Notes: a model not told the origin generated them from the sequence alone. 64,000 nt of DNA from Paenibacillus lupini (GCF_011761355.1 NZ_JAASRW010000007.1:305312-369311); one strand, 5' to 3'. Shown: positions 52,471 through 62,007, numbered from the stretch's first letter. Program-made: numbers and translations.

Positions 52471-52502
52471 TGAAGATACAAGATTTTTAAGGAGGTAAAA
52501 GC

Positions 52503-54038
52503 TTGAAACGGGCAGCAACCATCATGGTGCAAGGAACAGCTTCTGATGTAGGAAAAAGCGTTTTGACTACGGCTCTATGCCGTATTTTCGTTCAGGACAA
52601 ATGGAAGACCGCACCTTTCAAATCGCAGAATATGGCGCTGAACTCCTACGTTACACTTGACGGCAAGGAGATTGGCAGAGCACAAGGCGTCCAGGCAGAA
52701 GCCTGCGGAATTGCTGCTACGACGGATATGAATCCGATTCTGATCAAACCAACTGGAGAAATGAAGGCGCAAATTGTTGTACACGGCAAGCCGCTGGAAG
52801 AAATGAGCGCATGGCGTTACAGAGAGGAGTATATACCGCTTGCCGAAGAAATTGTGACAGATGCACTAGACCGCCTTCGTGCAGAATATGATATCGTCGT
52901 TCTGGAAGGAGCCGGAAGTCCGGCCGAGATTAATCTCAAAGACCGCGATATTGTGAACATGCGCATGGCCGAGTGGGCAGATGCCCCTGTCCTGCTGGTC
53001 GCAGATATTGATAAAGGCGGCGTCTTTGCTTCTATTGTTGGAACGTTAGAGCTTCTGGAAGAAGACGAACGCAACCGGGTAAAAGGATTCATTATTAATA
53101 AATTCCGCGGCGACATCAGCCTTCTGCAGTCTGGTCTGGATTGGCTGGAGGAGCGTACAGGTATTCCGGTGCTTGGTGTTATCCCTCATCTGCCAAGGCT
53201 TGATATTGAGGCTGAAGATTCTGTCGTGCTAGAGAAGCTGCAGGAACAGGAAAGGAACGAAGATAAAGAGATAGATATTGTGGTTATCCGACTGCCTCGT
53301 ATCTCCAATTTCACCGACTTTGATCCTCTGTCAGCAGAACCGGACATCTCGCTTCGTTATGTAGAGAGTGCAGAGCAACTCGGAAAACCGGATATCATCA
53401 TTATTCCAGGCTCAAAAAATACGCTTGATGATTTGCTCTTCCTCGAGCAGACCGGCATAGCAAAAGCTATCGCCAAACGGGTCTCGGAAGGCAGCTTCCT
53501 CGTCGGAATTTGCGGAGGCTATCAAATGCTCGGTCGCAAGCTGTATGATCCGCTGCAGGTCGAATCGGTACACGATGAAGTTGATGGACTAGGTTATTTG
53601 CCGCTTGCCACGACCTTCTATATGGACAAACGAACGGAACGAGTAAGCGGAACTATAGCCGCTCCCCATCCCAATTGGCCATCTATGCAAGGACAAGCCA
53701 TTGTAGGCTACGAGATTCATATGGGGCAGACAACTCCACTCTCGCAGGTGAATCCTCTTCTCTCCATAAACGGTCAATCTGAAGGAGTCATCTCAGAGAA
53801 TGGCCGGATTTTCGGGACGTATTTACACGGTCTCTTTCATAACGACACCTTCCGAAGACAGTACCTGAATATGGTCCGCGCGTACAAAGAATTAGCTCCA
53901 ATCGAAGACATATTGCCATTCCGAAGCAGGCAGATTGAGACCTTTGATCGATTGGCCGATCATGTTCGCAATCATCTGGATATGGAGCAGGTTTATCGCA
54001 TTCTCTTTGCCAATCAGTCTGAAACAGCTATCAAATAA
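52503..54038 (+). CDS. cobQ: Cobyric acid synthase
   Basis: 511 residues. The N-terminal dethiobiotin-synthetase-like ATPase begins VQGTASDVGKSVLTTA (P-loop) and has the QNMALNSYVTLDGKEIGRAQ motif of CobQ. The C-terminal class I glutamine amidotransferase-like domain has its nucleophile C337 in GICGGYQML and H442 in YLHGLFHN. The enzyme amidates the b, d, e and g carboxylates of adenosylcobyrinic acid a,c-diamide with glutamine and ATP in cobalamin synthesis. It starts at TTG 52503, after AAGGAGG. No other cobalamin gene is in the window, so it is isolated and may serve a salvage route or a distant pathway. Confidence 0.95.
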   Translation: MKRAATIMVQGTASDVGKSVLTTALCRIFVQDKWKTAPFKSQNMALNSYVTLDGKEIGRAQGVQAEACGIAATTDMNPILIKPTGEMKAQIVVHGKPLEEMSAWRYREEYIPLAEEIVTDALDRLRAEYDIVVLEGAGSPAEINLKDRDIVNMRMAEWADAPVLLVADIDKGGVFASIVGTLELLEEDERNRVKGFIINKFRGDISLLQSGLDWLEERTGIPVLGVIPHLPRLDIEAEDSVVLEKLQEQERNEDKEIDIVVIRLPRISNFTDFDPLSAEPDISLRYVESAEQLGKPDIIIIPGSKNTLDDLLFLEQTGIAKAIAKRVSEGSFLVGICGGYQMLGRKLYDPLQVESVHDEVDGLGYLPLATTFYMDKRTERVSGTIAAPHPNWPSMQGQAIVGYEIHMGQTTPLSQVNPLLSINGQSEGVISENGRIFGTYLHGLFHNDTFRRQYLNMVRAYKELAPIEDILPFRSRQIETFDRLADHVRNHLDMEQVYRILFANQSETAIK

Positions 54039-54040
54039 AT

Positions 54041-54070
54041 CAAAAGGGACATCGGCGGATGTCCCTTTTC
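54041..54070. terminator. Bidirectional terminator between cobQ and gntK
   Basis: AAAAGGGACATC (54042-54053) pairs with GATGTCCCTTTT (54058-54069, near-perfect), with runs of A and T providing tracts both ways. Confidence 0.88.
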
Positions 54071-54115
54071 TCTGGGTAAATAAAAGAAGCCTGCCATAGG
54101 CAAGCTCCTTCTTCA

Positions 54116-55654
54116 TTACATCCACTTTTTCTGATAAGCCGCAATTTCCTTATATTCCGAAGTTAGTAGCCGTGAAATCCGGACATAAATCCGGCTCAGT
54201 TCTTTATACTTCTCCACATTGCCTTGTTCAGGCAGATGCTTATGAGATGTCCCCATCATGCTTGAGACCACATGCAGAGAATCGACTTCTCCGATGCTGT
54301 ACAGTCCTAAGATTGCTGCGCCGAGACAAGAGCTCTCGAAGCTTTCAGGAACATGGACTTCCTGCTCAAAAATATCAGCCATCATTTGACGCCACAGCTC
54401 TGAACGCGCGAAGCCGCCAGTTGCCTGAATTTTTGTCGGGTGGCCAATCAGCTCTTCAAGCGCCATATATACTGTGAACAGGTTGAAAATAACACCTTCC
54501 AGGACTGCCCGAATCATATGTTCCTTTTTATGCTGCAGACCAAGTCCGAAGAACGAGCCTCTTGCATTCGCATCCCAGAGCGGCGCTCTCTCTCCTGCCA
54601 AATAAGGATGGAACAACAGACCATCCGCACCAGCTGGCACCCGTGCGGCAATCTCCGTCAAAATATCGTAAGGGTCTTTGCCAAGCCGCTTTGCTGTCTC
54701 CGTCTCTGCGGAACACAATTGGTCGCGGAGCCAACGGAAGATCATTCCGCCATTGTTAACCGGCCCGCCAATTACCCACATATCGTCGGCAAGTGCATAA
54801 CAAAAGATCCGTCCCTTCGGATCCGTCACCGGCTTATCGGTAACAGCGCGGATCGCTCCGCTTGTCCCGATCGTCACAGCAACCGTTCCTGGCTCAATCG
54901 CATTAACGCCAAGATTGGATAATACACCATCGCTTGCTCCTACAATGAATGGCGTAGAGGCTGGCAATCCCATTTCGGCTGCCCAATTCTCCTCTATTCC
55001 TTCCATAGCGTAAGTCGTTGGCACAGGCTCGGACAATCTATCCGGTGTAACACCTGCTACCTGCAGCGCTTCCGCATCCCAGTTAAGCTGGGTTAGATTA
55101 AACATACCTGTCGCTGATGCAATCGAATAATCGATAACATACCGTTTGAACAGCTGATGGAACACGTATTCCTTGATGGAAATAAACTTATGCGTGCGTC
55201 CAAACAGCTCTGGATCCGTATTCCGCAGCCACACGAGCTTGGACAGTGGAGACATAGGATGCAGCGGTGTACCCGTACGCAAATAAATTTGATGACCGTT
55301 CATCTCGTTCTTGATCCGTTCCGTCCACATCGCACTGCGATTGTCCGCCCAAGTGATGCACCGTGTAAGCGGCCGGCCTTCGCCATCAACAGCGATGACG
55401 CTATGCATTGCTGAGCTGAACGACACACACAGCACGCCTTCCCGCTTAGCACCGCCCTTCGCTACGACCTCCTTGATCGTACCAACTACCGCACGGAAAA
55501 TCTCATCCGGATCCTGCTCCGCAACATCCGACTTCGGTGAGTATAGCGGGTATTCTATCGTATGGGTCGCAATGACACGCCCACCTTTATCAAATAACAC
55601 GGATTTCGTACTCGTTGTTCCGATATCCGTTCCAATTACATAAGAGGAAGCCAT
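54116..55654 (-). CDS. gntK: Gluconokinase (FGGY family)
   Basis: 512 residues. FGGY carbohydrate kinase with phosphate-1 motif YVIGTDIGTTSTKSVLF and the ACG-type adenosine-binding region TGGFARSELWRQMMADI. The segment AEQDPDEIF and the overall length match Bacillus GntK, which phosphorylates D-gluconate to 6-phosphogluconate for the pentose phosphate pathway. Last gene of an operon led by a binding protein, sensor kinase, response regulator and the gluconate permease; the permease ends 22 bp upstream. AAGGAG precedes the ATG. Another FGGY substrate cannot be ruled out from sequence alone, but the permease next door supports gluconate. Confidence 0.92.
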   Translation of the reverse strand: MASSYVIGTDIGTTSTKSVLFDKGGRVIATHTIEYPLYSPKSDVAEQDPDEIFRAVVGTIKEVVAKGGAKREGVLCVSFSSAMHSVIAVDGEGRPLTRCITWADNRSAMWTERIKNEMNGHQIYLRTGTPLHPMSPLSKLVWLRNTDPELFGRTHKFISIKEYVFHQLFKRYVIDYSIASATGMFNLTQLNWDAEALQVAGVTPDRLSEPVPTTYAMEGIEENWAAEMGLPASTPFIVGASDGVLSNLGVNAIEPGTVAVTIGTSGAIRAVTDKPVTDPKGRIFCYALADDMWVIGGPVNNGGMIFRWLRDQLCSAETETAKRLGKDPYDILTEIAARVPAGADGLLFHPYLAGERAPLWDANARGSFFGLGLQHKKEHMIRAVLEGVIFNLFTVYMALEELIGHPTKIQATGGFARSELWRQMMADIFEQEVHVPESFESSCLGAAILGLYSIGEVDSLHVVSSMMGTSHKHLPEQGNVEKYKELSRIYVRISRLLTSEYKEIAAYQKKWM

Positions 55655-55675
55655 GATTGGTTTCTCTCCTTTCTA

Positions 55676-57037
55676 TCAAACCACCGTATTCAAAGCCATA
55701 ATAAGCACAAGCGCAACGACCGAAATAATTGTCTCAAGCGCTGTCCATGTCAGAAGTGTTTCTTTAACCGTCATGCCGAAATATTCTTTAATCAGCCAGA
55801 AGCCAGAGTCATTCACATGGGACAATATGAGCGAGCCAGCACCTGTTGCCAATACGAGCAGCTCCACATTTGTTCCCGGCATAGCCGCTGCGATTGGTGC
55901 AACAATCCCTGCCGCTGTCATCATCGACACAGTAGCAGAACCGGTAGCGACACGGATCATTGCCGCGATACCCCAACCAAGCAGGATCGGAGACACATTA
56001 GACGAAGTAGCCAGGTCAGCGATATAGTCGCCAATACCGGAATCAAGCAGTACGCGGTTAAAAGCTCCACCTGCACCAATAACAAGCAGAATAGTCGCTG
56101 TTGGCGCAAGGCAGTCATTCGTAAATTTCAACACTTTCTCGCGGCTGATTCCCCGCGCATACCCTAAGCTAAAGAACGAATATACCGTTGCGATCAAGAG
56201 GGCTACAACCGGATCGCCGACGAACTTAGCAGCCAGGAACAGATTGCTATCCTTCGCGAGCGAACCGCTCTCAACAAAGACATCTGCGAACGTTGCGATA
56301 AGCATGAGGAACACTGGAATCAAAATCGTAATAAGTGTGTTAGCAAAACCAGGCAGTTTTTTATTCTCTACCGTCTCAGAAAGCTGATCGCCCATTTCCT
56401 TCGGCACTTCTTTATGAATCCGTTTACCAATCCAGCTGCCATACAGCGGTCCTGCAATGATAGCCGTAGGAAGACCAACGATAACCGAATACAAAATGGT
56501 CTTACCAATATCAGCGTTAAAAATACCAACTGCAGCCATAGCAGCCGGATGTGGCGGCACAAGACCATGAACAACGGACAAGCCCGCGACCAGAGGTACA
56601 CCGATTTTAACCAGCGAAAGTCCCGTTTGTTTGGAGATCGTAAACAAGAGTGGTACAAGCAATACGAAGCCAACTTGGAAAAAGACCGGTATGCCGACGA
56701 TGAACGCCACGAACATCATTGCCCAATGGACTCTCTTCTCCCCGAACAGGCCAATAAGTGTACGGGCGATACGCTCAGCTCCGCCAGATTCGGCCATCAT
56801 TTTACCGAGCATTGTGCCCAGAGCAAGTACAATCGCTAAGAATCCAAGTGTATTACCCATCCCCGTCTTAATGGAATCGATAATACCTGTCTGATCCTCC
56901 GTGGCCATAATCGGCATCCCCGCCGCCAGCCCCGTCCCAATTGCCGTAATAATAAGAGCGACAAATGGATTTAATTTAGCAACCGTAATGAGTAGAAGCA
57001 GCACAACGATCGCTGCAAGTACGATAAATAGCAACAT
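55676..57037 (-). CDS. gntP: Gluconate permease, GntP family
   Basis: 453 residues with about 12-14 hydrophobic segments. Family features: LNPFVALIITAIGTGLAAG near the N-terminus, GLVPPHPAAMAAVGIFNAD in the middle and GSATVSMMTAAGIVAPIA toward the C-terminus. It is a proton symporter for gluconate or related sugar acids. AAGGAGG precedes the ATG. It lies 28 bp after the response regulator stop and 22 bp before gntK, so the operon couples sensing, uptake and phosphorylation of gluconate. Confidence 0.93.
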   Translation of the reverse strand: MLLFIVLAAIVVLLLLITVAKLNPFVALIITAIGTGLAAGMPIMATEDQTGIIDSIKTGMGNTLGFLAIVLALGTMLGKMMAESGGAERIARTLIGLFGEKRVHWAMMFVAFIVGIPVFFQVGFVLLVPLLFTISKQTGLSLVKIGVPLVAGLSVVHGLVPPHPAAMAAVGIFNADIGKTILYSVIVGLPTAIIAGPLYGSWIGKRIHKEVPKEMGDQLSETVENKKLPGFANTLITILIPVFLMLIATFADVFVESGSLAKDSNLFLAAKFVGDPVVALLIATVYSFFSLGYARGISREKVLKFTNDCLAPTATILLVIGAGGAFNRVLLDSGIGDYIADLATSSNVSPILLGWGIAAMIRVATGSATVSMMTAAGIVAPIAAAMPGTNVELLVLATGAGSLILSHVNDSGFWLIKEYFGMTVKETLLTWTALETIISVVALVLIMALNTVV

Positions 57038-57065
57038 GATGTATTCCTCCTTATTTGGTTCAAAC

Positions 57066-58679
57066 CTATGATGTATGTCCGTCGCGGTACTCCTGAGGTG
57101 TCATACCGAACGTTTTTTTAAACGCGCTGATGAAAGAATGTGGTCTCTGATAACCGAGCCTAGCAGCAATGACATAAACCTTCTCGTCACTATGTTTAAG
57201 CAGCGACTCCGCCTCTTCCATCTTCACACGCTGAATGTAATCACTTATGTTTTCACCTGTTTCCAGCTTGTACACCTTGGACACATAGACCGGATGGAGC
57301 TTCACTTGATCAGCCACCGATTGCAGTGACAAGTCACCAGTAACATTGTCATCGATAAAGCTCCTTATTCTCTCAATCAGTGAATGTCGGGAATCCTTCG
57401 TTTCCTTCGCCATATCCTCTTGCAGCAGCTTAAGCGTACGGAAGGCCCATTCCCGAAGATGATTAATCGTTCGGAATGGCATACCCGTCGTCATTCTGCC
57501 GTAATCGGCACCAAGTGTGTCAGCTAGAAGACGGCCGTTCTTATGGGCGATAAAAGTATAAGCAGAAGCAATCGTAAAATAAATTTCGAGCAAATGCTCT
57601 TCAGAAATCGCTTCTCCGCTCTCCAGCCCTGTGAAAATCCGTTTATATTTCTCCTCCACAGCTTCCCAGCGGGCAGCCTCTAACAAATGAACTAATGCCG
57701 GAGGCTCGTACAAGTATTCCAGCGATCGTACCCCCGCCACAACATCTTTCTCGTCGTCCAGCCGCATGAACTGTTCCGGTTCATCCCCGATCCGGTTGCG
57801 GAAAGCAGTGATCGCTCGATTGTAGCAAGCAGGTACATCATCGGGAAAAACACCTGTTCCGCTTACCATAATGGAAACTTGTCCCCTTAGGTAAACACCT
57901 ACAGCAGACTGCAATACCGATGCTGTACGCTCAATCCAGCCTGGATCATCCCCTTCCGCTTCTTGCTTCGCGGTTAGCAGGAAGATGAGATAATCATGAG
58001 TGTCCTTCGCATGCCATAAGGCATATCTGCCGCCGAACAGCTCCTCTGCCATGTTGGAAATCGCATACTCCTTCCAGGAGAGGTCCTCTCCAGAAGGATC
58101 GTCGAACCGGTCATCCAGCCGAACAGCCATTAATGAAAACCGCTGCCAAGCAAATTCGCCAAGCTCCAGCCGCATCATTTTTTCATGCCATTTCGTCCCG
58201 TCCCGTCCCTGAAGCAGTTCATGCAGCAAATTAGCTCGCAGCAGCGGCAGATGCTCCTTCAGGGTATAATTGATCCGCTGAGCGGAGATGACTTCCTCCC
58301 ACTCCTGCTCCAGCTTGCGTAGTACACGAGCCACAGTTGCCAGCAAATCATCCGTTTTTACCGGCTTAAGCAAATAATCCTCGGTCTGGAACTGCATAGC
58401 CTGCTTGGCATATTCAAACTCCGAGTAACCCGACAACAGGATACTTTTTGTCTTCGGCCACTTCTGGTCGATTTCGGCGATGAGCTGAAGCCCGGACATT
58501 CCCGGCATACGGATATCAGTAATGACGATATCAACTGAGAACTGATGAAGCTGCTCAATCGCTTCCTGACCAGAATAAGCTTTATATACTTGATCGATGC
58601 CAACTGATTTCCAATCGACTGTCGCTGCCAGACGGTCAACGACATGCGCCTCATCATCCACAATTAAGAGCTGAGCCAT
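57066..58679 (-). CDS. YesN-type response regulator (receiver plus AraC domain)
   Basis: 537 residues. Receiver domain about 1-120 with phosphoacceptor D55 in DIVITDIRMPGMSG and acidic pair VDDEAH. A long middle domain (~130-425) of the kind found in YesN-type regulators is followed by an AraC domain (~435-535: LSLQSVADQVKLHPVYVSKV, then GYQRPHSFISAFKKTFG and TPQEYRD). Its start codon follows the kinase stop directly (TAGATG), so the two are coupled. It presumably controls this gnt operon in response to the kinase and binding protein encoded upstream. Confidence 0.93.
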   Translation of the reverse strand: MAQLLIVDDEAHVVDRLAATVDWKSVGIDQVYKAYSGQEAIEQLHQFSVDIVITDIRMPGMSGLQLIAEIDQKWPKTKSILLSGYSEFEYAKQAMQFQTEDYLLKPVKTDDLLATVARVLRKLEQEWEEVISAQRINYTLKEHLPLLRANLLHELLQGRDGTKWHEKMMRLELGEFAWQRFSLMAVRLDDRFDDPSGEDLSWKEYAISNMAEELFGGRYALWHAKDTHDYLIFLLTAKQEAEGDDPGWIERTASVLQSAVGVYLRGQVSIMVSGTGVFPDDVPACYNRAITAFRNRIGDEPEQFMRLDDEKDVVAGVRSLEYLYEPPALVHLLEAARWEAVEEKYKRIFTGLESGEAISEEHLLEIYFTIASAYTFIAHKNGRLLADTLGADYGRMTTGMPFRTINHLREWAFRTLKLLQEDMAKETKDSRHSLIERIRSFIDDNVTGDLSLQSVADQVKLHPVYVSKVYKLETGENISDYIQRVKMEEAESLLKHSDEKVYVIAARLGYQRPHSFISAFKKTFGMTPQEYRDGHTS

Positions 58680-60428
58680 CTACGCTTCACCACCCTCCAG
58701 CCGATATTCTAGCTTCAACCAGGTTACGGTAACGACAAGACCTTCCCCGTCCCCATGCCGGAAATGAAGGCCTGAGCCTTCCCCGAACCGGCCACGAAGA
58801 CGCTGATGAACATTCCAAGTACCGCAGCCGATCTCATCGGTCATCTTCTCATCCAGCTGTGACTTCAGTCGAAGCAGTGCTTCACTTGTCATACCTGCTC
58901 CATTATCAGCGACCTCGAGATAGTTATAAGGCCCCTCCTGTCGCCCGGTAATAACGATGCGGCCGCCACCTACTCGTCCCTCAACACCATGCACAATTGC
59001 ATTTTCGACAATCGGCTGCAAGGTGAGACGAGGCAGAGGCTCATTCAGCATGGCATCTGGTACTTCCATATCGAAGGTTAGTCTTCCCATCCGCAGGGTA
59101 TGGATGTTCAAATAATGGCGAACGAATTCGAGTTCCTCACCTACAGTGGACTGCTGGTTATCCACCTTGGTCGTGTAGCGGTAAAACTCCGCCAAATTCT
59201 CAGACATCGAAATAACTCCTTCGCGGTCGTCCATAGCAGCGGAATTAATAATAAAGAACAGCGAGTTATATAGGAAGTGAGGATTAATCTGCGACTGCAA
59301 TTGCTTCAGAGTTGCTTCCCTGGATCTGAGTTTTTCCGTGTATACATCTTCTATCAAGTTCTGAATCTGACCAGCCATTTCGTTGTGGTGCCGGATCAGC
59401 TCGTCAAATTCGTTATTCGCTTTGTATCCAATTCGCCACGACAAATCGCCGCTCTTCATCCGTTTTACGCCTGCTATCATACTAGATAAAGGGATTTGCA
59501 CGTTACGATAGAGCAATACAGATGCAAGCAGTCCAAGCAGAATAAGAAAACCGATCGAGCCATAAAACCAGTTACGCGCCTTTATAATTGGAGAAACAAT
59601 TCGCTCAACGGGTACGTAATCAACCAGATACCAGCCTAATTGACGCGACTTTACATAACTGACCAGATACGTTTGTCCGTCCATCTTCAAGTTTTGCTGG
59701 CCATTTTGGCCTAAAGCTCCGTTTCCTAGTTCTTGGATCACATCAGCTGAAGCCACTTCTACATACGTGCTGTTGTGGACAAGCTCTGTATCCGGGTGAA
59801 AAAGAAACGGATCCCCTCGATTTTCCTTTTTGTAGACATCGAGCATATCGCTAATATTTTGGACTGGAAAACGGACCTGAAACACCGCATCAGCTTCTCC
59901 AACCTTTGCCGCAGCAGCTGGAACTCCAGTCTCACGGACAAACGTACGAATCGGATAGCCACGAGAACTGTCCTGTTCATAGGCCCAATTGATTTGAATC
60001 TTTCTATCCGGTGACCAGGCTCTACTACCATTCAAATAAATGTTCGACGATAATACGAGATGTTTCCCGGGAAAAGAAAACGTCAGATCATTCGACCAGG
60101 GGCTGGATACACTTTGAAGGCTTAGCTTTTCCGTCACTCTCGCCTGTGCTTTTAAACCGCTTTCCGTTTCGCTTGTGCCAGAGGACATAAAATCACGAAT
60201 ATGCGGATCATCGCTTAGAATAACCGGAAACATTGATAAATTTTCCATCGTTCCATCTAATTGATCCATGAAAAAAATAAGTTTGCTCAAATTGGATGAA
60301 CGCATTTGACTCTCTACTACTCCAGTTGCAATCCGATTGGAGTAACCGTAAAGCAACAAGACTGGCACAAGCAGCAGAACAATGGTTAAGGCTATCTTGT
60401 TGAAAATCGACAGTCGGCGTGGCATCAT
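58680..60428 (-). CDS. YesM-type membrane sensor histidine kinase
   Basis: 582 residues. First membrane helix ~9-30, an extracytoplasmic sensor of about 240 residues, second helix ~275-300, HAMP domain, then a His_kinase domain with H384 in INPHFLYNSL and a HATPase domain with the N-box IVENAIVHGVEG and G-box DNGAGM. I place the start at ATG 60428, just after the stop of the binding-protein gene with GGAG upstream; a frame extending to 60506 overlaps that gene. It signals to the response regulator encoded next, and probably receives its signal from the neighbouring lipoprotein. Confidence 0.92.
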   Translation of the reverse strand: MMPRRLSIFNKIALTIVLLLVPVLLLYGYSNRIATGVVESQMRSSNLSKLIFFMDQLDGTMENLSMFPVILSDDPHIRDFMSSGTSETESGLKAQARVTEKLSLQSVSSPWSNDLTFSFPGKHLVLSSNIYLNGSRAWSPDRKIQINWAYEQDSSRGYPIRTFVRETGVPAAAAKVGEADAVFQVRFPVQNISDMLDVYKKENRGDPFLFHPDTELVHNSTYVEVASADVIQELGNGALGQNGQQNLKMDGQTYLVSYVKSRQLGWYLVDYVPVERIVSPIIKARNWFYGSIGFLILLGLLASVLLYRNVQIPLSSMIAGVKRMKSGDLSWRIGYKANNEFDELIRHHNEMAGQIQNLIEDVYTEKLRSREATLKQLQSQINPHFLYNSLFFIINSAAMDDREGVISMSENLAEFYRYTTKVDNQQSTVGEELEFVRHYLNIHTLRMGRLTFDMEVPDAMLNEPLPRLTLQPIVENAIVHGVEGRVGGGRIVITGRQEGPYNYLEVADNGAGMTSEALLRLKSQLDEKMTDEIGCGTWNVHQRLRGRFGEGSGLHFRHGDGEGLVVTVTWLKLEYRLEGGEA

Positions 60429-60429
60429 T

Positions 60430-61743
60430 TTACTCCGCTTCCTTATCAAGAATGTCCTGTAAAGCGGCATTTGCCTGATTAGCGGTTTCTTGAATATCAG
60501 ACTCACCTGTGATAACCATTTGAACGATTTTGCCGACTTGCTCCCGTGCTGCAGCTACATCAACCGTCTGTGGACGATCATGATCAACACCGCCGTTGAT
60601 CGTTTGCTTGAATACAGCAGCAAGCTCCTTCGGAAAACCAATCGTTCCTTGCGGATCATTCCACACTGATGTTCTTGGTCCTGGATTACCCGCTTGCTGC
60701 GTGAGCAGCATCATTTGCTTACCTGTTGCCCACTCGATAAATGCCCATGCTGCTTCTTTATCTGCCGACTTCGGGTTAATGGCAAGCCCCCAAGAGGTGA
60801 TGTTATAGGGCATCGGCCCTTCAGCCCCTGCTGGGAACGGTGCAAATCCGACATTACCAGCCACCTTAGTTTGTTCCTGATCAAGCGCCGCTCGGTAGAT
60901 CGAATTCGCATCCGTGTAGAGCGCAGCCTTCCCGTTCGCAAAAAACGCACTCGCCTGAGGCCATGACATGTTGATTACATTTGGAGGTCCGTAATCTCTT
61001 AGCAGACCACCATATGTCTCGAATGCCTTAATGGCCTCGGGCGTATTAATCGCCGCTTTTCCGTTCTGGATAAAGTCGCCTCCTTCCGAGTAAAGGAACG
61101 ACGAGACTTGCGTTACAAGTGGACTTCTCTGTCCTCTTGCTACAAAGCCGTACACCCCTTGATCAGGATGATGCAGCTTTGCCGCCGCTTCCTTGAGCTC
61201 TTCAATTGTGCTGGGAACCTCTAATCCTGCTTCATTTAATAAATCTTTTCTGTAATACAATATTTGTTGTTCCGTTACGATCGGAATGCCGGCCAGCTTG
61301 CCGTCAACTGTTGAAGAACGGATCGCCTGCGGCAAGAAGTCGCCAAGATCGTAATCCACATCATGTGTGGCGTAAGCATCAAGCGGTTCAAGCCATCCGT
61401 TACGAAAGAACAGCTTTCCTTCCTGCAATGGCCGGTACATAAATACATCCGGTGTCTCTGAGCGGGCTGTAAATTGAACGGTCAGCTTCTGAGTCAACTG
61501 GTCTTCGAAATAACCTTGAATCCGCACATTAATGCCCGTTTCCTTCTCAAACTCAGGCAGTAACGGCTTAATCACATCGACCCATGGATGGGAGCCGGTT
61601 ACGAACGTAATCGTGCGTCCTTCTAAACCCCCTCCGGAACTTCCGAAGCTGTCCTGTTCCGCCTTTTGGCTGTAGCCACATCCGGTCAAAGCTGCAACGA
61701 TAAGTAATCCTGTCGTTCCGGACTGTAAAAGCTTGAGCTTCAT
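60430..61743 (-). CDS. Substrate-binding lipoprotein (SBP_bac_1) of the gluconate locus
   Basis: 437 residues. Lipobox LTGC with C22. Family 1 binding-protein fold: ITFVTGSHPWVDVIKPLLPE, DVFMYRPLQEGKLFF, QQILYYRKDLLNEAGLEVPS and NGKAALYTDANSIY. It is the first gene of the operon but no ABC permease follows; instead a histidine kinase, a response regulator, GntP and GntK do. That points to a sensory role, presenting a sugar acid to the kinase, rather than transport. GGAG precedes the ATG, and palindromic and tandem sequences upstream (61764-61777, 61846-61887) are likely control sites. An orphan importer subunit using permeases encoded elsewhere is the alternative. Confidence 0.88.
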   Translation of the reverse strand: MKLKLLQSGTTGLLIVAALTGCGYSQKAEQDSFGSSGGGLEGRTITFVTGSHPWVDVIKPLLPEFEKETGINVRIQGYFEDQLTQKLTVQFTARSETPDVFMYRPLQEGKLFFRNGWLEPLDAYATHDVDYDLGDFLPQAIRSSTVDGKLAGIPIVTEQQILYYRKDLLNEAGLEVPSTIEELKEAAAKLHHPDQGVYGFVARGQRSPLVTQVSSFLYSEGGDFIQNGKAAINTPEAIKAFETYGGLLRDYGPPNVINMSWPQASAFFANGKAALYTDANSIYRAALDQEQTKVAGNVGFAPFPAGAEGPMPYNITSWGLAINPKSADKEAAWAFIEWATGKQMMLLTQQAGNPGPRTSVWNDPQGTIGFPKELAAVFKQTINGGVDHDRPQTVDVAAAREQVGKIVQMVITGESDIQETANQANAALQDILDKEAE

Positions 61744-61763
61744 GCCTCACTTTACTCTCCTTC

Positions 61764-61777
61764 AAACGAAATCGTTT
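61764..61777. promoter_or_regulatory. Palindrome just upstream of the gluconate operon
   Basis: AAACGAAATCGTTT: perfect 6-bp arms AAACGA and TCGTTT around two bases, 21 bp before the binding-protein start codon and directly upstream of its ribosome site. A repressor operator is likely. Confidence 0.55.
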
Positions 61778-61845
61778 TAACTATCGTCGATTCTCGTCGA
61801 AAAATTTTCTGAGCACCATTAACATTACTGGATAGCGGGTTTGTA

Positions 61846-61887
61846 CGATATAACGAATACTAAACATCGATAACGAATCCTAAATAT
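61846..61887. repeat. 20-22 bp tandem direct repeat upstream of the gluconate operon
   Basis: Two adjacent copies, 61846-61867 and 61868-61887, share the pattern CGATA(TA)ACGAAT-CTAAA-AT. They lie about 105-145 bp upstream of the operon start, a position suited to a response-regulator site. The ACGAATCC core also resembles the dispersed repeat unit. Confidence 0.5.
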
Positions 61888-61950
61888 GTGCATTACCTAT
61901 TATTGCCTGTTCGTGAATTCTCATTATTTTTTTCTTCTTTTGGTATTTTC

Positions 61951-61992
61951 CGCAAAAAAATAACCCGATCATAAACGATCGGGTCTATTGCG
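61951..61992 (-). terminator. Terminator of the flavin oxidoreductase operon
   Basis: ACCCGATC (61963-61970) pairs with GATCGGGT (61977-61984); the plus-strand A-run before it is the U-tract. A near copy of this hairpin follows the tRNA genes at 63538-63572. Confidence 0.85.
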
Positions 61993-62007
61993 GCGGTATT
62001 ATCTGAT

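Larger units (their letters stand above)
52156..52502. other. 347-bp divergent promoter region
   Basis: Between the GxGYxYP gene and cobQ. It holds a cre-like site (52336-52349) and a clear cobQ promoter (52442-52470). I looked for cobalamin riboswitch elements upstream of cobQ and saw none. Confidence 0.7.

Noticed and set aside
52162..52502. Possible cobalamin riboswitch before cobQ
   Set aside because: No B12-box-like GCCACTG motif or matching stem order was seen, and a simple promoter lies close to the start.
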